Source: Hyphomicrobium sp. (GTDB lineage Bacteria; Pseudomonadota; Alphaproteobacteria; Rhizobiales; Hyphomicrobiaceae). From it: 64,000 nucleotides of DNA. Position 1 is the first letter of the stretch. The number at the start of each line of letters is the position of its first letter. The notes under the pieces were generated by a model. It worked only from the letters and a program-made list of their open reading frames with translations. It was not told the DNA's origin and did not search any database. A program made the translations under genes and the position numbers. Of this stretch, positions 54,680 through 63,728 are shown piece after piece. Location of the stretch: assembly GCA_019751875.1 (NCBI GenBank), contig JAIEMV010000019.1, positions 28,893 to 92,892 of the forward strand, in the 5' to 3' direction.

Positions 54680-56407
54680 TCACTTTCGGGGTTTCGGACG
54701 CCACTCTTCCGGCCAATCGTCGTCACCTATCCCCGACCGAGTGGTCTGATCGGCTCCGACTTCGTTTTGTTCTTGAGGCGATGCCGCGGGCGGTACATCA
54801 GGCTCGCCTGCGGCCATCGTCGTTGGCCATTCGATTTCTGCCAGTTGTCGGGGTGGGATCGAGGCCGCGTGACCGGGGCGTGGTGGCGACTCTTGCTGAC
54901 GATCTGGTCTCGCCTCGTCACAATTTCGGCCAACGCTTAAGGTCGATTCCGTGCTGTCCGCAACCTGAACACTGGTTCGTGGCGCGAACAAAAGACCGGC
55001 GCAGAACGCCAGGGTCACGGCGATAGCGGCAGTGCGCATTGGAAATTCAACGAGCGAATGCAGGCTGACCAAGACCAGGATCATGGCAGCGGCCCTCGCC
55101 ATCGTCACATCCAAAGGCGAGGCAAGCGGGTCAGGATTGGTCCACACCTTAGTGGCTCTGGTGAACAACGCAAAACCCGCCCCGGCGACGACAATCATGC
55201 CCAGAAGGCCCGTTTCAAGGAATAGTTGAAGCCACTCGTTGTGAGCGTGATTCACATACCTGTCGGGGAGGATATCCTGTAGTCGTTCAAAGTGAGCATA
55301 GACGGGGACGAAGGTCCCGAAGCCTGCGCCTGTCGGAAAAAAGCTTTGCACCGCCTGCCAAGTGGTTGCGGCGATGGCCCAGCGCGCATCATCCATGGGA
55401 TCGTCGCCGAAGCGAGCGATGACCCTTGGTAAGGCAAACTGAAGACTGATGACCAGCGCTACAACGAGACCTGCCGCGATCACCAAGCGTGCAGCCCGAT
55501 CCTGCGCATACTGGTTGGCAACGAGGATCACCGAGACAAGTGCTGCAGCTGATCCCAGCAAGAAGCCCGAGCGCGATCGCGCCATCAAAACGGCGACGAA
55601 GAAAACCAGCATCGAACCGGCCACGGCAATACCGAACACAATCCGTCGGTCCTGCGAAGCGACGACACTGGAAGAATCGCTATTGCGCAGCAGAACCGAC
55701 CAGGCCGATGCCAGCAGAAGCAAACTGTACATCAATGCGGCGAAGTGATTCCGATTGGCGAAAAACCCCACGGCTTCTCCGCGAGGGCTGTCCGCAAAGA
55801 CATACAGCGGGCTACTGCTCCCACCCAGCACCTGCAGCAGACCAAGAAATGCCAGACCGATACCGGCGACGATGATGATGAGCCCTAGCCTTTGTCTGGC
55901 GGCGTAGTCGAGATGAATGACCCCTAAAAACATCGCTGCCGGCGGTAGCATGCTCACAAAGGACAACCAGGTCAGGGTCGGAGCGACCGAAATAGGGCGC
56001 CAATCGGGGCTAGCGCCGAGTGCTGTATAAGCGTCAACAAGGAGAGCGCTGCCCGGCAGTTTGGTCCATAGCATCGATGGCAGAGGAATGAGCTGCATCA
56101 AAGGCAGCGCGAGAAAACAGGCCGACAGGACGACGGGCACGGATGCGATGGTGCCGGTTGCAATCGACTTGCGAAGAGCAACCAGAAGACAAGGAATGGC
56201 GACCAGCTGCACGACAATGTCGCCCGCCGCTCCGATATTGGCCGCCCCTCCAAAGACAAGCGCCACCAACAAAAGAGCAAGCGTGCAAACGAACATTTGG
56301 ATCTCAAGCACCCCGGTGGTCTCCCGAGAGACAGAAGGCTCGGGAACATGGCAACACAGCGTCTTTTGCTGCTTACTCCAGATCATTGGCTCTATGAACG
56401 AAGTCAA
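54680..56407 (-). CDS. O-antigen ligase / Wzy_C family membrane protein
   Basis: 575 aa; ATG 56386 or 56296 could also be the start. About 10-12 hydrophobic segments. The large periplasmic loop holds the family signature HAHNEWLQLFLETGLLGMIV (about residue 385), which identifies the Wzy_C/O-antigen ligase domain. The last 90 residues form a Pro/Glu-rich polar tail (for example EWPTTMAAGEPDVPPAAS). It is a second candidate polymerase besides 36711; one may polymerise and the other ligate. Confidence 0.87.
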   Translation of the reverse strand: MTSFIEPMIWSKQQKTLCCHVPEPSVSRETTGVLEIQMFVCTLALLLVALVFGGAANIGAAGDIVVQLVAIPCLLVALRKSIATGTIASVPVVLSACFLALPLMQLIPLPSMLWTKLPGSALLVDAYTALGASPDWRPISVAPTLTWLSFVSMLPPAAMFLGVIHLDYAARQRLGLIIIVAGIGLAFLGLLQVLGGSSSPLYVFADSPRGEAVGFFANRNHFAALMYSLLLLASAWSVLLRNSDSSSVVASQDRRIVFGIAVAGSMLVFFVAVLMARSRSGFLLGSAAALVSVILVANQYAQDRAARLVIAAGLVVALVISLQFALPRVIARFGDDPMDDARWAIAATTWQAVQSFFPTGAGFGTFVPVYAHFERLQDILPDRYVNHAHNEWLQLFLETGLLGMIVVAGAGFALFTRATKVWTNPDPLASPLDVTMARAAAMILVLVSLHSLVEFPMRTAAIAVTLAFCAGLLFAPRTSVQVADSTESTLSVGRNCDEARPDRQQESPPRPGHAASIPPRQLAEIEWPTTMAAGEPDVPPAASPQEQNEVGADQTTRSGIGDDDWPEEWRPKPRK

Positions 56408-56452
56408 ACCACTTCATACACGAGCCATGGCACGATCTGACCGTAGTCCGGA

Positions 56453-56875
56453 CTAGGGTGCACCACCTCCGCCACCGCCTGCGCTCACGGGTTTACCATC
56501 GTCGCCTCCCGAGAGAGCCACCGCAGCGGCTACCCCTCCGGCGACCACAATGGTGCCGAGTACCAACGCCGTGTCGAACCCAGCGCTCATCAGTCTTCCA
56601 CACGGATTTTCCAATGGCACGACATAAATATCGCCGAACTCGACGGGAATCGTGCATTCCTCATACGTGACAAGAGCTGTGCTGCCTACTGACACCATCA
56701 CGGTATCTCCGGCTGCAAGGGTCATGTTGATTTGAGCAGGTTTATATCCGAAACCGGCGTCCACGAATACGCTCCCGGAGGCCCCAGACAAGGTCGCCGC
56801 TTGCGCAGTGCTGTTCAGCACCATGGAAAATATTACTGAACGAGCTGCCAGCCCAATTCGACCATCGAAGAACAT
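56453..56875 (-). CDS. small exported FecR-like protein of the EPS locus
   Basis: 140 aa. A signal peptide ends near LNSTAQA. The body has a FecR-type beta pattern (SVFVDAGFGYKPAQINMTLA, then AGDTVMVSVGSTALVTYEEC) and Cys residues near 74 and 92. A hydrophobic segment follows (ALVLGTIVVAGGVAAAVAL) and the C-terminus is a Gly-rich tail. Small proteins of this type are known next to EPS export genes, but the role is unknown. It is divergent from the cpsB operon. Confidence 0.68.
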   Translation of the reverse strand: MFFDGRIGLAARSVIFSMVLNSTAQAATLSGASGSVFVDAGFGYKPAQINMTLAAGDTVMVSVGSTALVTYEECTIPVEFGDIYVVPLENPCGRLMSAGFDTALVLGTIVVAGGVAAAVALSGGDDGKPVSAGGGGGGAP

Positions 56876-57242
56876 TGATCCCGCTTATGCCGCGCCACCC
56901 GCCACGCACCGCACAATCGGATTTCGCCCAACCGGTCCACAGCCGATGAAAGTCCGAATCAGGTCTAGTGGTTTATATCATGTAGATGAAAAAGCGGCAA
57001 TCGATTCGCTCTCGCTCGAGTCGGATATGGTGCTGTTTTCCCGCACTTTTCAATTAATTGGCATTCAGGCCGCCGCCATTTAGCGGAACGCTTTGCCGAT
57101 TCGCGAATTTTCTGACACCACTTAGTCATTACGCAACGATCCACGCTCTCGATCTCGATCGAGGCACGTGGTCATTTTGCGTCGTTCGGAAACTTGAGAA
57201 CCTCCGACAACTTTTTGGTGCGGTCATCTACACAGCCCAATC
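56876..57242. other. 367-bp divergent promoter region between the two EPS transcripts
   Basis: No gene found. It lies between divergent EPS genes and should hold promoters for both. The middle part (about 56960-57120) is AT-rich. A CTCGATCGAG palindrome at 57154-57163, 80 nt before the cpsB ATG, could be a regulator site. No -35/-10 pair could be fixed. Confidence 0.5.
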
Positions 57243-58088
57243 ATGATTGACCTACATTGCCACATCCTTCCGGGGGTCGACGACGGGCCGCAAACTTTGG
57301 CGGAAGCGCTCGAGATGGCACGGATGTTCGTGCGGGACGGCGTAACGACAGTGGCTTGTACGTCGCACATTTTGCCAGGGCTTTACCCAAATCACGGGTG
57401 CGATCTGCGCTCCCGGGTTGGAGATTTGCAAGCGAAGATCGATCAAGAGGGTATCCCCCTGCGGTTGGTCACCGGAGCGGACAACCACATCGTTCCCGAC
57501 ATGGTTAGATCGCTTCGCGAAGGCCACCTGCTCCCGATCGCCGATAGCCGGTATGTTCTCGTCGAACCTCCGCATCATGTGGCTCCGCGCGGTCTCGACG
57601 TCTTGTTCTTCAGTTTGACGGTCGCTGGTTATGTTCCGATCTTGACCCATCCTGAGCGTTTAAGTTGGCTCAATGAGCGGTACGCGTCGATCGAAACATG
57701 GGTGAGGGCCGGTGTTTGGATGCAGGTGACTGCGGGTTCGCTTGCTGGTGTTTTTGGGCGCGGTGCGCAGTATTGGGCGGAACACATTCTCGACGACGGC
57801 CTTGCACATGTCCTTGCGACCGACGCTCACGATACGAAGATACGCGCTCCCGATCTGCGCCGTGGACGCGACCTAGCAGCGGCGCGCCTGGGCGATCTGG
57901 AGGCCCGCTACCTTGTCACCGATCGACCAGGGGGGGTCATCGAAAATGCTGCACCATCTGAACTGCCGGCTCCTCCAGCTTCATGCGCTACGATTCCCAA
58001 CCTGGCCACTTCGGCGCAAATCAAAAGTGATCATCGCGGCTCTCCTCTCAGCCGCATCTCTCGGCGGGTGCGGAGCCTCATTGACTGA
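57243..58088 (+). CDS. CpsB/YwqE-type tyrosine-protein phosphatase
   Basis: 281 aa, with a PHP metallophosphatase domain: DLHCHILPGVDDGPQTLAEA at the start, CTSHILPGLYPNH, GADNHIVPDM, THPERLSWLNERY and ATDAHDTK supply the metal-binding His and Asp. Such enzymes remove phosphate from Wzc-type tyrosine kinases and control polymer length. Here the kinase is two genes downstream. Residues after about 240 have no match in the family and overlap the export lipoprotein gene by about 140 nt; the catalytic part is complete. Confidence 0.88.
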   Translation: MIDLHCHILPGVDDGPQTLAEALEMARMFVRDGVTTVACTSHILPGLYPNHGCDLRSRVGDLQAKIDQEGIPLRLVTGADNHIVPDMVRSLREGHLLPIADSRYVLVEPPHHVAPRGLDVLFFSLTVAGYVPILTHPERLSWLNERYASIETWVRAGVWMQVTAGSLAGVFGRGAQYWAEHILDDGLAHVLATDAHDTKIRAPDLRRGRDLAAARLGDLEARYLVTDRPGGVIENAAPSELPAPPASCATIPNLATSAQIKSDHRGSPLSRISRRVRSLID

Positions 58089-58797
58089 GATGCAGACGAC
58101 AGGACTGGGGCCAGCACCGGCTCCGACAGAGAATGTTGCGAACCATCCAATACCTGCTGATGTCACAACGCCTATAGCTTCGTCGGCCGGGACTGGAGAT
58201 AGCCTGGCCGCGCAAGTGACCGCTATCGCGTCGCCAGTTTCCGACGGCTATAGGATCGGGCCACAAGACGTTCTAGAGATCAGCGTTTTCAAGGTTCCTG
58301 AACTTTCCAAGACGGTGCAAGTTGCAGCCGACACCGGATCCATCAATCTTCCGTTGGTCGGAGACGTTGCGGCTGTCGGACGAACGCCTCAAGAAGTGGA
58401 GAGAGAGCTAACCAAACGGCTTGGCGCGAAGTACCTGCAGAACCCTCAGGTTTCGGTGTACGTCAAGGAATTCAACAGTCGCCGGGTGACCGTAGAAGGC
58501 GCCGTAAGGAAACCTGGTGTTCTGCCCTATCGTGGCGACACAAGCCTGCTTCAAGTCATCGCGATGTCCGAAGGGTTGACGGAGAATTCAGATTCCACGG
58601 TGGTGATCTTTCGCCAACAGCATGGAAAGCGGACCGCGGCAAGATTCGACGTCTCCGCGATCCGGACCGGTGCGGCTGACGATCCGGCCATCAAAGCGGG
58701 CGATGTCATTGTTGCTGGGAGTTCAGCCGTCAAAGAGAGCTTCAATCAGATCCTCAAAGTGCTGCCAGTCGGCGGGTTGTTCGTGGGTTTGATATAA
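57946..58797 (+). CDS. polysaccharide export outer membrane lipoprotein (Wza family)
   Basis: 283 aa from ATG 57946; ATG 57913 is the longer choice. The lipobox LGGC follows a hydrophobic stretch (VIIAALLSAASLGG), so the protein is probably a lipoprotein, with a rather long charged n-region. The PES domain follows: YRIGPQDVLEISVFKVPELS, VTVEGAVRKPGVLPYRGDTS and a SLBB-type loop. It forms the outer membrane exit channel with the Wzc-type protein as partner. The start lies inside the end of the phosphatase gene. Confidence 0.9.
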   Translation: MLHHLNCRLLQLHALRFPTWPLRRKSKVIIAALLSAASLGGCGASLTEMQTTGLGPAPAPTENVANHPIPADVTTPIASSAGTGDSLAAQVTAIASPVSDGYRIGPQDVLEISVFKVPELSKTVQVAADTGSINLPLVGDVAAVGRTPQEVERELTKRLGAKYLQNPQVSVYVKEFNSRRVTVEGAVRKPGVLPYRGDTSLLQVIAMSEGLTENSDSTVVIFRQQHGKRTAARFDVSAIRTGAADDPAIKAGDVIVAGSSAVKESFNQILKVLPVGGLFVGLI

Positions 58798-58846
58798 ACA
58801 TCTCGTTCATAGCTCCGATGCTGCTCACTATCGATCGAGTGCACAC

Positions 58847-61177
58847 ATGACTTCCTCGCCTGACGCGGCCGCGCACGGACACGGACCTGATGACAGTCGA
58901 CGGGCTCTTGTGGCGCCGTCACCGGCTGTGTTGCAGACGAAGCCCGGCTATGGGAACACCCCGATTTACGCTGAGCCTGTCGAAAGCGGTGACTTCACAC
59001 TAGATTTGCTGTCTTACTGGCGAGCCGTCGTGAAGCGGCGCATCATTGTCGCTGCTGTGACGGTCGCCAGCGTCGTCTTTGCTGCCGTCTCCAACATGCT
59101 GCAGACGCCGATCTATACTTCCACCGTCCGGATACAAATCGAAGCTGCCAAGCCTGAAATTACCGAGCGCACGAGGTCATTCGAGGTTTACGACCCCGCA
59201 TTCATGCGGACGCAAATCGAGCTTCTACAGAGCTGGACTTTGGCCGAGCGAACTGCGGCCGCCCTCAACCTTGCGCAAGACGACGAGTTTTTTCAGCCCC
59301 GTAAAGTGTCCGTCAGATCCCTCTTTACCGCCTGGCGAAAGACCGAAGGCAAAATCGGGACGAACGAGGTTGAACAACGCGGGCGGCAAGAGGCGGCTGC
59401 CGGTATCATTCGGGCCAACTTAGCGGTGCGGCCGGTGCAGGGATCGCGACTGGTCGACTTGACCTATTCCGATCCCAGTCCCGATCGCGCGAAACGTGTC
59501 GCGGACGCCATTGCCGAGGCCTTCATCGCTTCCAGCATCGACAAGCGGTTCCAGGCCAACGTCTATGCAAAGACGTTCCTGGAGGAGCAGTTGGCGCAGA
59601 TCAAGATCCGGCTCGAGGAGTCTGAGAAGAAACTCCTGGAATTCGCAGAGAAAGAGCAAATGGTCGTAACGACCGAAAAAGCTTCGACCGCAGAAAACAA
59701 TCTTGCGGCCGCAAATGCTGCGTTGGGTTCTTTGATCTCGGAGCGGATCCGAAACGAACAGCTATGGAAGCAGGTGGAAGCTGCAGACACCATTACAACG
59801 CCGCAGTTGTTGACCAACGCTGTGATCGATCAGCTTCGAGGCAAGAGGAAAGAATTGCTGCGCGAGTACGAGGAAAAGCTTGAGATCTTCAAGCCCGACT
59901 ACCCAGCCATGGTGCAGATTTCAAATCAAGTGAAAGAGATCGATCGGCAGCTAGCGTCAGAAGTGAAGACGATCCGCATGTCACTCAAGGCTACGTATGA
60001 AAGTTCTCTCAGCCAAGAAGAGGAGATGCGCGAGCGCATCAACTCGCTCAAAACGGAAGTGCTTGATCTTCAGAAAAAGTCGGTTCAGTACAATTTCCTG
60101 AAGCGGGAAGCCGACAGCACGCGCGAGCTCTACAATGGCCTGCTGCAGCGATCTAAGGAGATCGAGGTTGCGGGGGGAACCGGTTCCAACAACATATTTG
60201 TCGTCGATGAGGCCAAACGTCCAGGCGCGCCGTCGTCACCCAATCTGCGTCGAGCGCTCATCCTCGCTTTTGGCTTTGGCCTTGCCGCTGGAATTGGCGC
60301 TGCGATTTTCCTCGATAAATTGGATGATCGAATTCACGCGCCCGAGCAGCTTGATCAGGTGCTCGGAATGGCTCACCTCGGAATCATACCGAAAGTACCA
60401 GAGACCAGCGATCTGCACGTCGAGCTTCTCGATCCACGTTCATCGCTTTCGGAGGCCTATCGATCTCTTGCGACGTCGCTCCAGTTTGCAACGGATCGTG
60501 GCCTTCCTAAAACGATATTGATTACAAGTTGCGGTCCGGGCGAGGGTAAATCAGTCACATCGATTGCAATTGCGCGCCACTTTGCGACGATCGGATTGAA
60601 AGTCCTTATCATCGATGCCGACCTTCGCAACGCATCCCTTCACAAAAAGCTGCAAGTGGACAATTCCAAGGGCTTATCGAATTACCTCGTTGGCGCTGCC
60701 ACCCCTCCAGAGTGCTTTTTGAAGACTGATTTGCCCCTCCTGACTGTGATGGCATCAGGGCCGCTGCCGCCGAACCCGGCGGAGCTCTTGATGAGCGCGC
60801 AACTTTCCTCGCTCCTGACTGTCGGGCTGCAGGTCTTTGATCTAATCGTCGTGGACGGTCCGCCGGTCATGGGGCTCGCGGATGCTCCACTGCTTTCAAG
60901 TGCCGTATCGGCCACCGTCCTGGTGGTGTCGAGTGGCGAAACTCGCAAGGGTTTAGCTGTGGCGAGCGTACGTAGACTACAACAGGCTCGGGCACATCTC
61001 ATCGGTTCCGTGCTGACCAAGTTTGATGCCCGCACAGCGGGGTACGGATATGGCTATGGCTACGGATATGGATCCGGATATGGATATGGATATGGATACG
61101 GTTATGGCTACGGCTCCGGAAATCCTGCCCCGCTAGCCGGTTCTCTTTCTCCTTTGCGTTCGCAGGAAGGAGCGTGA
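58847..61177 (+). CDS. Wzc-type tyrosine kinase / polysaccharide co-polymerase
   Basis: 776 aa. Wzz-like N-terminal domain with a first membrane segment (IIVAAVTVASVVFAAVSNML), a long periplasmic coiled coil (residues about 240-430) and the second membrane segment (LILAFGFGLAAGIGAAIFLD, about 472-491). The cytoplasmic BY-kinase domain has Walker A SCGPGEGKSVTSIAIA, Walker A' VLIIDADLRNAS and Walker B LIVVDGPPVMGLAD. The C-terminal tail is a Tyr/Gly cluster of about 25 residues that the kinase would autophosphorylate. It controls EPS length and export with the phosphatase and lipoprotein upstream. Confidence 0.95.
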   Translation: MTSSPDAAAHGHGPDDSRRALVAPSPAVLQTKPGYGNTPIYAEPVESGDFTLDLLSYWRAVVKRRIIVAAVTVASVVFAAVSNMLQTPIYTSTVRIQIEAAKPEITERTRSFEVYDPAFMRTQIELLQSWTLAERTAAALNLAQDDEFFQPRKVSVRSLFTAWRKTEGKIGTNEVEQRGRQEAAAGIIRANLAVRPVQGSRLVDLTYSDPSPDRAKRVADAIAEAFIASSIDKRFQANVYAKTFLEEQLAQIKIRLEESEKKLLEFAEKEQMVVTTEKASTAENNLAAANAALGSLISERIRNEQLWKQVEAADTITTPQLLTNAVIDQLRGKRKELLREYEEKLEIFKPDYPAMVQISNQVKEIDRQLASEVKTIRMSLKATYESSLSQEEEMRERINSLKTEVLDLQKKSVQYNFLKREADSTRELYNGLLQRSKEIEVAGGTGSNNIFVVDEAKRPGAPSSPNLRRALILAFGFGLAAGIGAAIFLDKLDDRIHAPEQLDQVLGMAHLGIIPKVPETSDLHVELLDPRSSLSEAYRSLATSLQFATDRGLPKTILITSCGPGEGKSVTSIAIARHFATIGLKVLIIDADLRNASLHKKLQVDNSKGLSNYLVGAATPPECFLKTDLPLLTVMASGPLPPNPAELLMSAQLSSLLTVGLQVFDLIVVDGPPVMGLADAPLLSSAVSATVLVVSSGETRKGLAVASVRRLQQARAHLIGSVLTKFDARTAGYGYGYGYGYGSGYGYGYGYGYGYGSGNPAPLAGSLSPLRSQEGA
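61043..61117 (+). repeat. Tyr-Gly coding repeat (kinase tail)
   Basis: About a dozen GGNTAY-type hexamers (variants of GGATAT, GGCTAT, GGCTAC) encode alternating Gly and Tyr, interrupted by two Ser-containing steps. Such short repeats can gain or lose units by slippage, which would change the number of phosphorylation sites. Confidence 0.85.
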
Positions 61178-61764
61178 TGTCTGACGCGGCAGCGATGCGC
61201 GCAGCACTCGATCTTTATCTTCTGCCGTCTCATTTGCGACTGCAGCGACGAGCCCCCATTCCTGGTGATGTTCACGAGTTGCTGCTGGTCGCGACAGGAG
61301 ACGAGGCCACGACTCGCTCGATGGCGCAAACCCTCGAGCGCTCTCCAGATACGCTACAGCGTGCTGCCCGCTTCTTCATCGAGGAAATTTTGTTAGACCC
61401 GCAGTCGAACAGCTACCGTGTCTTCGGCCTCGAACCAGATGCGCCTCAAGATGAATTGCGACGGAATATGTATCTTCTCGCAAAGTTGCTTCACCCGGAT
61501 TACGGATTGCATCCGCTCAGCCAACACTATGCCGCGCGGATTAACTTGGCTTGGAATGACCTGAAAACGCCCGATAGACGTGCGGAGTATGACGAGCGAA
61601 ACAAGAAAGACGGTTACTCGGAGGCAGGTTTCATGGCTTCGCACGGCGGTTCCCGGAGCAGGCAGAAAGCGGGTTCGACACACGGCCCTCATCACCTTCG
61701 ACAGCCAAATGTGAAAACTCGTTTTGTGGATTGGCTTCGCCGTCGCGCGTTTGGGAGATCGTAA
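61177..61764 (+). CDS. J-domain protein in the EPS operon
   Basis: 195 aa from ATG 61177, which overlaps the kinase stop (TGATG) and has GGAAGGA just upstream; the GTG at 61174 would only add one residue. Residues about 85-145 form a J-domain: YRVFGLEPDAPQDELRRNMY, the HPD motif in KLLHPDYGL, and INLAWNDLKTPDRRAEYDER. There is no DnaJ zinc or substrate domain. It should stimulate DnaK, perhaps to assist assembly or turnover of the EPS machine. The N-terminal 80 residues are unknown. Confidence 0.85.
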   Translation: MSDAAAMRAALDLYLLPSHLRLQRRAPIPGDVHELLLVATGDEATTRSMAQTLERSPDTLQRAARFFIEEILLDPQSNSYRVFGLEPDAPQDELRRNMYLLAKLLHPDYGLHPLSQHYAARINLAWNDLKTPDRRAEYDERNKKDGYSEAGFMASHGGSRSRQKAGSTHGPHHLRQPNVKTRFVDWLRRRAFGRS

Positions 61765-61794
61765 GATTGGGGTAGATTAGGAATACCGCTGCAC

Positions 61795-63258
61795 ATGATC
61801 ACCAGATTGAACGCTGCGACCCCAAGCATCGCCCCATCTCTTGCGGCTCAGTATCGTACGGCCGTTGCCTACGTCGTTGTCGGGCTGATGCTCAGCTATC
61901 TCGTGCTCAAGCACAGTTTGGGCGCATATCTCGTCTGGACCACACCCTCAGAGGCGGTTGGCACTTGGTTGTCCACGCCGCGAACAGTCATTGCTCATGC
62001 GAGAGAGCAGCTGAGCTCGGACCGTCTGCAACGCGAGAGCCAGAGCAGACCGCATTCGGTGGCTGCGTTTTCGCGGGTCGCACAGAAATTCATCGAACCA
62101 GCAACGCTCGCCGACCCACGTCCGAAGTCTGCTGAGGAAGAAAGCAAATCCCCAGACACGAAGCCAATGTCTCCTGAAGAGCCGGCTTCAATCCTTGCTG
62201 CCGAGGTGACCCAGGCGCTCTTGTCGGAGCCTCTCAGTGCCTCGGGATTTAGGACATTAGCGCTGCTATCGGAAATGGACGGGAATCCTCAGCGTACCCG
62301 CCGGCTGATGGAGGCGGCAGGCGTGATCTCTCGGCACGATCCCGTCGTCCATTATTGGCTCATGACAGCCGACCACGAAGCGAAGGCTTTCTCTCGAGCC
62401 CTCTACCATGCCGACGTGCTGATGCGGTCAAACACTGCAATGATGAGCCTCACGTTACCGGTCTTGGGACAGCTTGCAGAAGAGCCGTCCGTGCAAAATG
62501 ACCTGGTGAAAGCGCTTGAGCAGAACCCGCCCTGGCGTCCTGCGCTATTCTCATCGATCACTCGCTATACCCGCGATATCCGGACTCCCCTCGTCCTGAT
62601 GCAGGCGATGAATCGGACAGGCAATCCGCCCAGCGCCGCAGAACGCTACCTTTACATGCGTTTTCTGATTGCCAACAATCAGCACGAACTCGCGTACTAT
62701 ACGTGGCTGCAATTCATGACCAGTGATGAGCTGCAGAAGGTTGCGCTTCTGCGTAACGGAAATTTTGAGGACCCCGTCTCCGAAAATCCATTTGATTGGC
62801 AGATAACTCCCTCGGGCGCGGCTGTTGCCCGGACCTCCTGCCCCGGGGATCCTAAAAATCAATGTCTTTATGCCGATTTCGGACCGTCGCGTCTCAGTGG
62901 CAGTCTTGTGACCCAATTCGTCGTGTTGCCGACGGGTCGGTTCAAGCTGACGGGAAAGTATCGCGGAGAAATCAAGGCGCGGCGGGGCCTGGTTTGGCAA
63001 GTACGTTGTAACAGTGGCCCATCCAAACAAATTGGTGAAACGTCGCAAATTCTTGTCCGCACGTTTCAATGGCGCTCGTTCGAGATGACCTTCGAAGTTC
63101 CTCCAACCGACTGCCCCACCCAGGTTGTTGGCCTTGCGCTGGCAGCGCGCTCCCCGTCGGAGCAAATCGCTTCAGGCACTATGTGGTTCGATGATCTGGT
63201 GTTGACGCGTGAAGCTCCGTCCTTCCCGGAAGACGCCCGGGCGCTCGACGTCCGTTGA
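61795..63258 (+). CDS. hypothetical membrane-anchored protein with C-terminal carbohydrate-binding-like domain
   Basis: 487 aa. One hydrophobic segment near the start (TAVAYVVVGLMLSYLVL, about residues 22-38) would anchor it in the membrane. The middle part is helical and TPR-like (residues about 140-300, for example LSEMDGNPQRTRRLMEAAGV). From about residue 320 it is beta-rich, beginning RNGNFEDPVSENPFDWQITP, a pattern typical of carbohydrate-binding modules, with several Cys. It starts 30 nt after the J-domain gene and is probably co-transcribed. A role in EPS secretion or cell-surface attachment is inferred from this. Confidence 0.75.
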   Translation: MITRLNAATPSIAPSLAAQYRTAVAYVVVGLMLSYLVLKHSLGAYLVWTTPSEAVGTWLSTPRTVIAHAREQLSSDRLQRESQSRPHSVAAFSRVAQKFIEPATLADPRPKSAEEESKSPDTKPMSPEEPASILAAEVTQALLSEPLSASGFRTLALLSEMDGNPQRTRRLMEAAGVISRHDPVVHYWLMTADHEAKAFSRALYHADVLMRSNTAMMSLTLPVLGQLAEEPSVQNDLVKALEQNPPWRPALFSSITRYTRDIRTPLVLMQAMNRTGNPPSAAERYLYMRFLIANNQHELAYYTWLQFMTSDELQKVALLRNGNFEDPVSENPFDWQITPSGAAVARTSCPGDPKNQCLYADFGPSRLSGSLVTQFVVLPTGRFKLTGKYRGEIKARRGLVWQVRCNSGPSKQIGETSQILVRTFQWRSFEMTFEVPPTDCPTQVVGLALAARSPSEQIASGTMWFDDLVLTREAPSFPEDARALDVR

Positions 63259-63566
63259 CCGCATTCGAAGTGCCGCGCCGGCTTTGGCGACAAAACTCCG
63301 GCCAGCGTGCAAGGCGTGGGGCGCTTCGATGCTCGCGTCTGGCTTGAAGGCCAAACGCTTCATCTGCCCCCGGGCCTTGGTGCGCCCAGACGCCCTGCGG
63401 CTGCACCCTTGGGAAGCTTGCGTTTGGGCAGGAAGCGACGGATCGGCCGGGTTGCGTCGGCTACGGCGGGTCGCGATAGAGTTCCCTCTTCCCTGCTTGG
63501 CCAGCGCTGATCTATCGGCTAAAAGCAAAACGGTGGACGATCCGCCTTGTCGCGGTCGCCCTTAGT
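63259..63566. other. 308-bp region between the EPS operon and tRNA-Thr
   Basis: Open frames exist on both strands (for example 63209-63565 on + and 63172-63528 on -) but none has a ribosome site or family signal, and GC-rich sequence gives such frames by chance. I see no gene here. It must contain the promoter of the tRNA gene. Confidence 0.5.
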
Positions 63567-63641
63567 GCCGGCTTAGCACAGTGGTAGTGCACCTGATTTG
63601 TAATCAGGGGGTCGCAGGTTCAAATCCTGCAGCCGGCACCA
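63567..63641 (+). tRNA. tRNA-Thr (anticodon TGT), CCA encoded
   Basis: A complete cloverleaf: acceptor arm GCCGGCT/AGCCGGC (7 bp), D-arm GCAC..GTGC, anticodon arm CTGAT/ATCAG with the TTTGTAA loop giving anticodon TGT, and T-arm GCAGG/CCTGC with TTCAAAT. The discriminator base is A and CCA is encoded. It reads ACA codons (and perhaps other ACN codons). Confidence 0.95.
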
Positions 63642-63728
63642 ATGAAATCAACACGTTATCCGGAAATCGAAGCGTCGCTTTCCCTTTCTGTCGGTCGCTA
63701 GCAACCGTTTAGCAACCACTGAAACGGC

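Noticed and set aside
63209..63565. 118-codon + strand frame between the EPS operon and tRNA-Thr
   Set aside because: It overlaps the end of the preceding gene in another frame, has no ribosome site and no recognisable features.
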